Positions 17,590-24,600 of a stretch of DNA of 64,000 nt are shown in pieces. Origin of the DNA: PGYR01 sp048267165. Lineage in GTDB: Bacteria; Bacteroidota; Ignavibacteria; Kapaibacteriales; UBA2268. Both the position numbers and the translations under genes were made by a program. Each line of letters opens with the position of its first letter. Positions within the stretch are counted from its first letter, which is position 1. Under the pieces are notes generated by a model, which made no database searches, had not been told where the DNA came from, and saw only the letters and a list, made by a program, of their open reading frames with translations. Location: NCBI GenBank assembly GCA_048267165.1, contig JBLWYD010000008.1, forward strand, positions 1-64,000, in the 5' to 3' direction.

Positions 17590-18906
17590 ATGAGTACTTC
17601 CACAAAAGAAAGATTAAAAGAACTAGAGATAGAGCTCTCTAACCTAAAAGAAACACGCAATGTACTGAAAGCGAAGTGGGAATCTGAGAAATGGAAATTA
17701 CAGGAAATCCGTGCATTCAAAGAAGATATAGACTCACTTAAAACCGAAGCCGACAGATACGAAAGAGAAGGCAACTTAGACAAAGTAGCCGAAATCCGTT
17801 ATGGCAGAATACATCAGCTAGAGTCAAAAATAACTAAAGCAACTGAAGAACTAGAAGAGCTTCAAAAGAATAGCCACTTACTCAAAGAGCAAGTAACGGA
17901 AGAAGACATAGCCGAAATAGTCTCCAAATGGACAGGAATACCTGTCTCAAAAATGATAGAAAGTGAAAAACAAAAACTACTCAATATGGAAGCTTTGCTC
18001 CACGAAAGAGTGATAGGTCAAGAAGAAGCCGTAGCAGCAGTATCTAACTCTATTCGCCGTTCCCGTGCTGGTTTGCAAGACGAGAATCGTCCGATTGGCT
18101 CATTCATATTCATTGGTACAACTGGCGTCGGTAAAACTGAGTTGGCTAAAACATTAGCCGAGTATCTATTCGATGATGAGAACGCAATAATTAGATTAGA
18201 TATGAGCGAGTATATGGATAAATTTTCCGTAACTCGTCTGATAGGTGCACCTCCCGGATATATTGGTTATGACGAAGGCGGTCAGTTAACCGAGAATGTT
18301 CGTCGTAAGCAATATAGTGTTATCCTGCTTGACGAGATAGAGAAGGCTCACTCTGATGTATTCAATATACTATTGCAAGTGCTAGACGATGGCCGCTTGA
18401 CTGATAGCAAGGGCAGAACGGTGAACTTCAAAAATACTATTATTATCATGACTTCCAATCTGGGGACTGAGTTTCTTACTAGTAAAATGAGCGAGATGAA
18501 CTCAGACAATAGAGAAACCCTATTAGCAGAAGCTAGAGAGCAAATACTAGGGAAAATGAAGCAGGTTATGCGTCCCGAATTTCTAAATAGAATAGATGAA
18601 GTAGTGATGTTCAAACCACTGCTAAAAGAGGAAGTTGCCAATATAGCTAAGCTCCAATTCGACATATTAGCTAAGAGATTAGCTAAGCAGAATCTGAAAT
18701 TGGAAATCACAGATGAAGCTCTGAAATGGTTAGCCGAGATAAGTTATGATGTGAATTATGGTGCTAGACCAATCAAGAGAACTATACAAAAGAAAATAAC
18801 TGATCCACTTTCAATGCACGTGCTATCAGGCGAGATAAAGGAGCACGGAAGTATAGTTGTAGATACTGATGGTGACGGTAAGTTTATATTCAAAATTGGT
18901 GAATAA
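17590..18906 (+). CDS. N-terminally truncated ClpB: partial coiled-coil middle domain plus second AAA+ module only
   Basis: 438 residues against ~860 for full ClpB. The protein begins inside the middle coiled coil (TKERLKELEIELSNLKE) and continues through NBD2: Walker A GTTGVGKTE, pore loop GAPPGYIGYDEGG, Walker B VILLDEIEKAH, arginine finger region EFLNRIDE, and the small C-terminal domain (NYGARPIKRTIQ). The N domain and NBD1 (~420 residues) are absent. In the same frame a TAA lies at 17557-17559 with no ClpB-like sequence after it, and a T9SS gene with its terminator lies upstream, so this is not a frameshift. The frame is intact and every NBD2 motif is kept, which argues for selection. 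A full ClpB is expected elsewhere in the genome. It may be a regulator or subunit of ClpB, or a recent relic. Confidence 0.8.
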   Translation: MSTSTKERLKELEIELSNLKETRNVLKAKWESEKWKLQEIRAFKEDIDSLKTEADRYEREGNLDKVAEIRYGRIHQLESKITKATEELEELQKNSHLLKEQVTEEDIAEIVSKWTGIPVSKMIESEKQKLLNMEALLHERVIGQEEAVAAVSNSIRRSRAGLQDENRPIGSFIFIGTTGVGKTELAKTLAEYLFDDENAIIRLDMSEYMDKFSVTRLIGAPPGYIGYDEGGQLTENVRRKQYSVILLDEIEKAHSDVFNILLQVLDDGRLTDSKGRTVNFKNTIIIMTSNLGTEFLTSKMSEMNSDNRETLLAEAREQILGKMKQVMRPEFLNRIDEVVMFKPLLKEEVANIAKLQFDILAKRLAKQNLKLEITDEALKWLAEISYDVNYGARPIKRTIQKKITDPLSMHVLSGEIKEHGSIVVDTDGDGKFIFKIGE

Positions 18907-18920
18907 GAATTAGAGAAAAG

Positions 18921-18947
18921 GGAAAGCAGAAACGCTTTCCTTTTTTT
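18921..18947 (+). terminator. Terminator after the ClpB fragment
   Basis: GGAAAGC and GCTTTCC form a 7-bp stem around a six-base loop, followed by seven T. It also overlaps the stop codon of the convergent gene on the minus strand. Confidence 0.75.
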
Positions 18948-19449
18948 ACATACAGATTTCTATCTGATCTAATATTTTCTTCTTTTCGGCTATTATCTCA
19001 TTGCCTTTCTGTATCTCACTTTCATCGAGCGATTCTTTGATGAACTTTCTTCGTGAGTTAACGCTCTGTATGGGATCGTAGAATGCGGCAAGCTCAGCCC
19101 ATACATAAGACATTATAGTCCAATGTTTATCGTAGCTCTGCTTCTCGAAGTATCTAACAGCCAGCATTCCCATAGCTCTGCCGTATTTCTGTTCTGATGC
19201 TTGTAATAAGAAATAATCAGCCAGTGAGTCATTAGCCATTGTTAAGTTTGTATCGGCATAGCAATAACCAACTATATATTGCGATATACAATCATTTGAA
19301 TCGCGAGCGTATTTCTCTAGGTTAATAAATGCTTTTTCGTATTTTCTAGCATTAAAAGCTTCCAATCCACGCTGGAAATCTGTCACTTGTGCAGTGAGTG
19401 TGATAGCACTTATAATTCCTATAAGTATTAGATATCTAAGCATTTTCAT
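18946..19449 (-). CDS. Exported Sel1-like/TPR-like hypothetical protein
   Basis: 167 residues. An N-terminal signal peptide (hydrophobic LILIGIISAITLTA, cleavage probably near TAQ) leads into helical repeats of the Sel1/TPR kind: FQRGLEAFNARKYEKAFINL, QYIVGYCYADTNLTMANDSL and GRAMGMLAVRYFEKQSYD. Such repeats mediate protein-protein contacts in the periplasm. No catalytic motif is seen. It is alone on its strand, facing the ClpB fragment, and has a TATATTTG promoter upstream. The function is unknown. Confidence 0.72.
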   Translation of the reverse strand: MKMLRYLILIGIISAITLTAQVTDFQRGLEAFNARKYEKAFINLEKYARDSNDCISQYIVGYCYADTNLTMANDSLADYFLLQASEQKYGRAMGMLAVRYFEKQSYDKHWTIMSYVWAELAAFYDPIQSVNSRRKFIKESLDESEIQKGNEIIAEKKKILDQIEICM

Positions 19450-19484
19450 TTATAATTCGAAAGTATTCTATTCATATTGGTTTG

Positions 19485-19492
19485 CAAATATA
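19485..19492 (-). promoter_or_regulatory. TAnnTTTG promoter element for the Sel1-like gene
   Basis: On the minus strand the sequence reads CGTATATTTG, matching -7 TAnnTTTG, 36 bases before the ATG. The same CGTATATTTG stands before the MntA gene and the similar CGTATTTTTG before asnS. Confidence 0.5.
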
Positions 19493-19512
19493 CGTATTAT
19501 ATACTTATTATG

Positions 19513-20490
19513 TTATTCTTTGTAATACTTACTTCTATATTCAATTGGCGTCATACCAGTTATTTTTTTAAAAACTGACCTAAATGCCTTAGTATCAGAG
19601 TATCCTACATCGTACATGACTTCATTTATGTTTTTATTACTCATTTCAAAGCTTCTTTTAGCTGCTTCTATTTTGATTCTCTGTATGTATTCTAGAACTG
19701 TGTTGTTAGTAGCTTTTTTGAATCTTCTCTCTAAACTCCTTCTACCTAATGAAGTCCGTTCGGCCAAATCAGTTATTGTTATTCTATCTTGTAGATTAGT
19801 TTCGATTATATTCTGTACTTCTAGCACTTGATTATCTTCATGTGTTTTCTGTCCTTCGAACATCATAAATCTTGATTGGCTTTCTCTGTCTATATCGATA
19901 GCGAAGAACTTTGCAGCAAGAATAGCAGTATCTCTGTCAGTATATTTCTCTACTAAGTATAGGAGTAATGCCCAATATGAGTTCGCTCCACCACTAGAGT
20001 AAATACCGTTTTCTTCTGTAATAATGGAGTTGTCAACTAATTCTACATCGGGGAAAATTTCTCTGAATTGATTAGCACTTACCCAGTGTGATGAACACTT
20101 TTTGCCACTCAATAAACCTGTAGAAGCAAGAAGAAATGACCCTACACAAAGTGAAGCTAACTCAGCACCGTTCTCATAGTGCCTTATCAACCAAGGGATA
20201 TACTCTAAGTTTTTTTCTATTGCTTCTGAGAAATCACCACTAATCGCAGGGATAATAATCAAATCTGTTACTTCAACTTCATTAATTGTTTTATCTACAT
20301 TGACAGTATATAGATTGTTTTCCAGTTCAATATGCTTTGTTAGTCCTACTACTTCTATGTCGAATAGTTTATCTTCCCCACGTTGTTTTAGAAACTGATT
20401 AACAGCTCTAAACATATAGTGTGGGTCTGCAACTGCTTCTATCACTGCAGTTTCGGGTACTATTATACTTACTTTTTTCATTTCATCCAT
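19513..20490 (-). CDS. GlxA-family transcriptional regulator (DJ-1/PfpI domain plus AraC HTH)
   Basis: 325 residues. Residues ~5-190 are a DJ-1/PfpI-like amidotransferase fold with the nucleophile-elbow cysteine in ELASLCVGSFLLASTGLL. Residues ~215-320 are an AraC-type double helix-turn-helix (ITITDLAERTSLGRRSLERR and INEVMYDVGYSDTKAFRSVF, ending FKKITGMTPIEYR). This architecture defines GlxA/ArgR-like activators that sense small nitrogenous or other ligands. It is divergent from the SRPBCC-VOC-MATE operon with 119 bp between the starts, so that operon is its likely target (inference). The DJ-1 domain is probably a ligand sensor rather than an enzyme. Confidence 0.9.
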   Translation of the reverse strand: MDEMKKVSIIVPETAVIEAVADPHYMFRAVNQFLKQRGEDKLFDIEVVGLTKHIELENNLYTVNVDKTINEVEVTDLIIIPAISGDFSEAIEKNLEYIPWLIRHYENGAELASLCVGSFLLASTGLLSGKKCSSHWVSANQFREIFPDVELVDNSIITEENGIYSSGGANSYWALLLYLVEKYTDRDTAILAAKFFAIDIDRESQSRFMMFEGQKTHEDNQVLEVQNIIETNLQDRITITDLAERTSLGRRSLERRFKKATNNTVLEYIQRIKIEAAKRSFEMSNKNINEVMYDVGYSDTKAFRSVFKKITGMTPIEYRSKYYKE

Positions 20491-20609
20491 TTTGTTGTTT
20501 TTGTCGTAAAACGCCCTTAGGAATGTCGCATTTACACTGTTGCAAATTATAAAAAAATGTTGAATTTTGTAAAGTCTTATTAATAATTAATGATATTACG
20601 GAGTGAATA

Positions 20610-21503
20610 ATGGAAAATATTAAGAAAGAATTGGTAACGATAGAAGCAAAAGTGAACGCACCAGTTGATAAAGTATGGGAACTATGGACTGGTCCAGAAC
20701 ATATTATAAAATGGAATGCTGCGAATGAAGATTGGCATACTACAAGTGCAGAAAATGACCTAGTTATCGGTGGAAGATTTAACTCTAGAATGGAAGCAAA
20801 AGACGGCTCGTTTGGGTTCGATTTTGGTGGCATTTATAGTGAAGTTGACGAACAAGAACGTATTGTCTATACTTTGGACGATGGTAGAAAAGTATGGACT
20901 ACTTTCACGAAAGTAGATGGAGGAACGGAAGTTATTTCTACTTTTGAGGCAGAAAGTCAAAATCCTGTTGAATTTCAAAAAGCTGGATGGCAGAGTATCC
21001 TAGATGCATTTAAGAAATATACAGAAATACCTAGAAACTGGGTAAAGCTGAAGTTTGATGTAGAAATAAATGCTCCAGTTGATGTAGTGTATTCTTCTAT
21101 GATAAGTAAAGATTCTTATAGTCAATGGACTGCTGAGTTTGATCCAAGTTCTAGCTATGAAGGTAGCTGGGATAAAGGCTCTAAAATATTATTTATCGGC
21201 AGTGATGATAAAGGCAACGAAGGTGGAATGGTCAGCCAGATAAAAGAGAATATACCGAATAAATTCATCTCTATTAAACATTTAGGAATGCTGAAAGATG
21301 GTGAAGAAATAACTACAGGTGAAGAAGTAGAAAAATGGGCTGGTGGATTAGAGAACTATTATTTCTATCCAAATGGCGATAAAACAAGAGTAGAAGTTAT
21401 AGTAGATTCGTATCCAGAATTCGATGAGTTCTTCTTTGCTGCTTGGCCAAAAGCATTGAATAAACTTAAAGAAATAAGTGAAAACAAAGGGAGCTCAAAA
21501 TGA
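20610..21503 (+). CDS. Tandem SRPBCC (AHSA1-like) domain protein
   Basis: 297 residues comprising two AHSA1/START-like domains. The first (~5-137) opens with VNAPVDKVWELWTGPEHIIK and closes with the W-Q-S-I-L-D-A-F-K-K-Y helix. The second (~145-295) opens with INAPVDVVYSSMISKDSYSQ. Single AHSA1 domains of this kind are often under regulator control and may bind hydrophobic ligands; an internal duplication is less common. It is the first gene of an operon: its stop overlaps the next start (ATGA), and it is divergent from the GlxA-type regulator. Confidence 0.87.
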   Translation: MENIKKELVTIEAKVNAPVDKVWELWTGPEHIIKWNAANEDWHTTSAENDLVIGGRFNSRMEAKDGSFGFDFGGIYSEVDEQERIVYTLDDGRKVWTTFTKVDGGTEVISTFEAESQNPVEFQKAGWQSILDAFKKYTEIPRNWVKLKFDVEINAPVDVVYSSMISKDSYSQWTAEFDPSSSYEGSWDKGSKILFIGSDDKGNEGGMVSQIKENIPNKFISIKHLGMLKDGEEITTGEEVEKWAGGLENYYFYPNGDKTRVEVIVDSYPEFDEFFFAAWPKALNKLKEISENKGSSK

Positions 21504-22339
21504 GTATTTGCATACACCCTTGTTTGTGGTTTGACGGAAAAGCTAAAGAAGCAGCTGAGCTTTATTGTTCGGCTTTCCCCGAATCAAAAATAGTTAATGA
21601 AAACCCTATGGTCGTGATATTCGAGATTTTCGGTCAGAAATTCATGGGATTAAACGGTGGGCCAAGTCATACTATTAATCCGTCAATTTCATTCATGGTG
21701 ACATACTTTACAAAAGAAGAAATAAATGAAACTTGGGAAAAGTTAACAGATGGCGGTAAAGTACTAATGCCTTTAGACAAATATGATTGGAGCGAGAATT
21801 ACGGATGGGTGGAAGATAAATTTGGTGTGAATTGGCAGCTATATTTAGGAGATAAAGAAAATACAGAGCAGAGAGTCTCTCCTACAATGATGTTCGTAGG
21901 AGAGCAAAACGGTAAAGCCGAGAAAGCAATTAATTACTACACATCTATATTTGATAATTCAAATTTAACAGGCATACTCAAATACTCAAATAATGACGAT
22001 GATACCGAAGGCAATGTAAAGCACGGTCAATTCTCACTCGATGGTTATACTATGATGGCAATGGATAGCTCGGCTGACCACCAATTCCAGTTTGACGAGG
22101 GAGTTTCATTGGTCATAACTTGTGATACTCAAGATGAGATTGACTATTACTGGGATAAGCTAAAGCAAGGTGGACGAGAGGACCAATGCGGTTGGCTCAA
22201 AGATCAATTTGGAGTATCTTGGCAGATAGTACCTAGAATACTAGGTGAATTAATGTCAGACCCAGAAAAAGCACCCAGAGTTATCGATGCTTTCATGAAA
22301 ATGACTAAATTTGATATTGAAAAATTAGAAAACGCATAA
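21500..22339 (+). CDS. Tandem PhnB-like VOC protein (3-demethylubiquinone methyltransferase-like fold)
   Basis: 279 residues with two PhnB-type VOC repeats: residues ~3-120 (IHPCLWFDGKAKEAAELYCS, then DKFGVNWQLYLGD) and ~130-275 (VSPTMMFVGEQNGKAEKAIN, then DQFGVSWQIVPRILGEL). Proteins of this family are commonly named 3-demethylubiquinone-9 3-methyltransferase, but that activity is not credible from the fold alone. It is coupled to the SRPBCC gene upstream (4-bp overlap) and directly abuts the MATE transporter gene. The set looks like a small-molecule handling and export unit. Confidence 0.87.
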   Translation: MSICIHPCLWFDGKAKEAAELYCSAFPESKIVNENPMVVIFEIFGQKFMGLNGGPSHTINPSISFMVTYFTKEEINETWEKLTDGGKVLMPLDKYDWSENYGWVEDKFGVNWQLYLGDKENTEQRVSPTMMFVGEQNGKAEKAINYYTSIFDNSNLTGILKYSNNDDDTEGNVKHGQFSLDGYTMMAMDSSADHQFQFDEGVSLVITCDTQDEIDYYWDKLKQGGREDQCGWLKDQFGVSWQIVPRILGELMSDPEKAPRVIDAFMKMTKFDIEKLENA

Positions 22340-23770
22340 ATGATTAAAGAAAGTCAGAAAGAAGAAGTTCTAAATCCCTTAAAGAGAAAATCTTTTTGGG
22401 AGAACTTAAAAGACGCTATCAAAGGCACGGAAGCCGATTACACAACTATCAGCATCCGAAAAGCAATTTTCCTATTAGCAATACCAATGATATTGGAATT
22501 GGTGATGGAATCTACATTTGCTGTTGTCGATATATACTTCGTCGGCAAATTAGGTGCATCGGCAATAGCTACAGTTGGATTGACCGAAACGTATTTGTTC
22601 ATACTTTACTCAGTGGCTATGGGACTATCGATGGCAGTTACAGCTATCATAGCTCGGCGTACTGGGGAGAAGAACACAAGTGAATCGGGCAATGCGGCAG
22701 TGCAATCCATAGCACTTGGTTTGCTAGCGGCTCTACCGCTAACTATTGGAGGTATATTCTATTCTAAGGAACTGCTCGCACTAATGGGAGCAGACGCTTG
22801 GAGCATAAATGAAGGGTATAAATACACTCAGTATATGCTCGGCGGAAATGCTATAATTGTACTGCTATTCGTTATCAACGCCATCTTCCGTGGAGCAGGT
22901 GATGCCGCAATAGCAATGCGAGTACTATGGGTTGCGAATATAATCAATATCGCTTTAGACCCGCTACTAATCTTCGGTTGGGGATTTGTCCCTGCATACG
23001 GAATAGAAGGAGCTGCAATGGCTACTAATATAGGCCGTGGAGTAGGTGTTGCATTGCAGTTATGGGTGCTAATCAAAGGCGGTAAACACATAAAAGTAAC
23101 ACTATCCCAAATCTATATTGATAGCAAGATTATGCTCAATATAGTCAAAACTTCACTCGGTGGAATCGGGCAGATGTTCATAGCTATGTCGTCTTGGATA
23201 TTCCTGATTAGAATATTAGCTGAATTAGGTGCAGAAACAGTCGCTGGCTCTACTATAGCAATGAGAATTATGATGTTCACTATGATGCCAGCTTGGGGAC
23301 TATCGAATGCTGCCGCAACCCTAGTGGGGCAGAACCTAGGAGCAGGCGAACCCGACAGAGCAGAGAAGTCGGTCTGGAAAATCGGATTCTATAATATGAT
23401 ATTCCTAGTACTAGTGTCAATAGTTTATTTCATCTATAACGAAGATTTAATGAGACTATTCACAGATGACGCTCGAGTAATAGCAGTCGGTGCAGAATGG
23501 ATACAAATAGTAGCTTATGGTTACTTTATCTATGGTTGGTGGATGGTTTCCGTACAGGCATTCAATGGTGCTGGTGATACTACTACCCCCACTAAGATCA
23601 ATGTTGTGTTCTTCTGGTTATTCCAAATACCACTAGCTTACAGTTTAGCCATCACTTTTGGTTGGCAAGAATCAGGTGTGTTCTGGGGTATGTTTATATC
23701 CGAGATAGGGGTTGGTCTATTCACTCTCTGGCTTTTCACCAAAGGAAAATGGAAAGAAGCGAAGGTGTAG
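22340..23770 (+). CDS. MATE-family multidrug/sodium antiporter
   Basis: 476 residues with about twelve hydrophobic segments arranged as two pseudo-symmetric halves (first half from IRKAIFLLAIPMILELVMES, second from MLNIVKTSLGGIGQMFIAMS). The motifs VGLTETYLFILYSVAMGLSM, NAIFRGAGDAAIAM and VQAFNGAGDTTTPTKINV match MATE transporters, which export cationic drugs or metabolites in exchange for Na+ or H+. The start codon follows the PhnB-like stop with no spacer, so it is translated as part of the SRPBCC-VOC-MATE operon. Its substrate is unknown; the divergent GlxA-type regulator suggests inducible efflux. Confidence 0.92.
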   Translation: MIKESQKEEVLNPLKRKSFWENLKDAIKGTEADYTTISIRKAIFLLAIPMILELVMESTFAVVDIYFVGKLGASAIATVGLTETYLFILYSVAMGLSMAVTAIIARRTGEKNTSESGNAAVQSIALGLLAALPLTIGGIFYSKELLALMGADAWSINEGYKYTQYMLGGNAIIVLLFVINAIFRGAGDAAIAMRVLWVANIINIALDPLLIFGWGFVPAYGIEGAAMATNIGRGVGVALQLWVLIKGGKHIKVTLSQIYIDSKIMLNIVKTSLGGIGQMFIAMSSWIFLIRILAELGAETVAGSTIAMRIMMFTMMPAWGLSNAAATLVGQNLGAGEPDRAEKSVWKIGFYNMIFLVLVSIVYFIYNEDLMRLFTDDARVIAVGAEWIQIVAYGYFIYGWWMVSVQAFNGAGDTTTPTKINVVFFWLFQIPLAYSLAITFGWQESGVFWGMFISEIGVGLFTLWLFTKGKWKEAKV

Positions 23771-23836
23771 AAAGATGATTGATTTTCAATACTGTTCAAA
23801 ACGAAGACGAAAAATATGTGACGAGGGTGTTGAGTA

Positions 23837-24181
23837 CTAAAACTTACCCTCTATAACCTCAATTTGCTTCTTTAATATCGGGAGATCATTAATTAATATG
23901 TCCCAAACAATTTTTTCGTCAATACCAAAGTATTGATGTATTATAATATTACGAAAACCAATAATGTCTTTCCAATTTACTTCAGGGTTTTCTAGCTTCA
24001 ATTCATTTGATAATCGACTACTTGCTTCACCTATTATCTCTAGTTGTCTTATAGAAGCATTTTTCATCATAGAATTATTTTCAAAATCATGAAAGTCAAC
24101 ATCATCAATGTAATCTTCAATTTCTGTAATTGCATCGAGTATATGCTGCAATCTTGCTTTGTCCCCAGCCCTATCTAGCAT
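23837..24181 (-). CDS. hepT: HepT-like HEPN ribonuclease toxin (DUF86)
   Basis: 114 residues, all-helical. The HEPN signature RX4HXY is present as R77, H82 and Y84 in GFRNIIIHQYFG. In the HepT-MntA system this site cleaves RNA and is silenced by AMP addition to the tyrosine. The N-terminal part (LQHILDAITEIEDYI) and IRQLEIIGEASSRLS are typical of the family. It overlaps the end of the upstream nucleotidyltransferase gene by 11 bp, the usual MNT-HEPN order. The active-site residues are intact, so the pair may be functional. Confidence 0.9.
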   Translation of the reverse strand: MLDRAGDKARLQHILDAITEIEDYIDDVDFHDFENNSMMKNASIRQLEIIGEASSRLSNELKLENPEVNWKDIIGFRNIIIHQYFGIDEKIVWDILINDLPILKKQIEVIEGKF

Positions 24182-24464
24182 ATATCAACTGTTTTTCTTT
24201 ATTCACAGTAGGGGAAATATACTTGGAAATTCCTTTAGTTGAAACTAAATCAACTTTTTTACCCAATAGCTCTTCTAGTTCTCTTTGCATTCTTACAAAA
24301 AGCAGACCTATGGAGTGACTATAATCTAACTCGACCAATATATCTATATCACTATTTTCATCGGTGGTATTTCTAATTACAGACCCAAAAAGATATGCTT
24401 TTAATATTGGCTTATCTCTGAAATAGTCTTTTATAAGTTCTATATGTTTAGCTGTCATTTTCAT
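24171..24464 (-). CDS. mntA: MntA-like minimal nucleotidyltransferase antitoxin
   Basis: 97 residues from the ATG at 24464; an upstream in-frame TTG at 24470 would add two residues. The motif GSX10DXD of the polymerase-beta-like minimal nucleotidyltransferases is complete (GS at 27-28, D39, D41), and a third acidic residue lies in KKVDLVS. By analogy with characterised pairs, it transfers AMP to the tyrosine of HepT and so neutralises it. It is the first gene of the pair and is preceded by a TATATTTG element. Confidence 0.9.
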   Translation of the reverse strand: MKMTAKHIELIKDYFRDKPILKAYLFGSVIRNTTDENSDIDILVELDYSHSIGLLFVRMQRELEELLGKKVDLVSTKGISKYISPTVNKEKQLIYAR

Positions 24465-24495
24465 TACCAAAATTACATATTATTAGTCATATTTT

Positions 24496-24503
24496 CAAAT
24501 ATA
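24496..24503 (-). promoter_or_regulatory. TAnnTTTG promoter element for mntA-hepT
   Basis: Minus-strand CGTATATTTG, identical over ten bases to the element before the Sel1-like gene, 32 bases upstream of the chosen ATG. Confidence 0.5.
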
Positions 24504-24558
24504 CGTAATTCATTCGATAATCGTACCCATTTTATTACTTTTTACCAATTACCTTGAT

Positions 24559-24566
24559 TATATTTG
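24559..24566 (+). promoter_or_regulatory. TAnnTTTG promoter element for metG
   Basis: TATATTTG lies 34 bases upstream of the metG ATG. No clear TTG -33 element was seen. Confidence 0.5.
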
Positions 24567-24600
24567 TAGTCTATACTATTTACGAATACTTGATTTTAAT

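Noticed and set aside
22396..22683. 95-codon plus-strand frame within the MATE gene
   Set aside because: Out-of-frame shadow with poor amino-acid composition.
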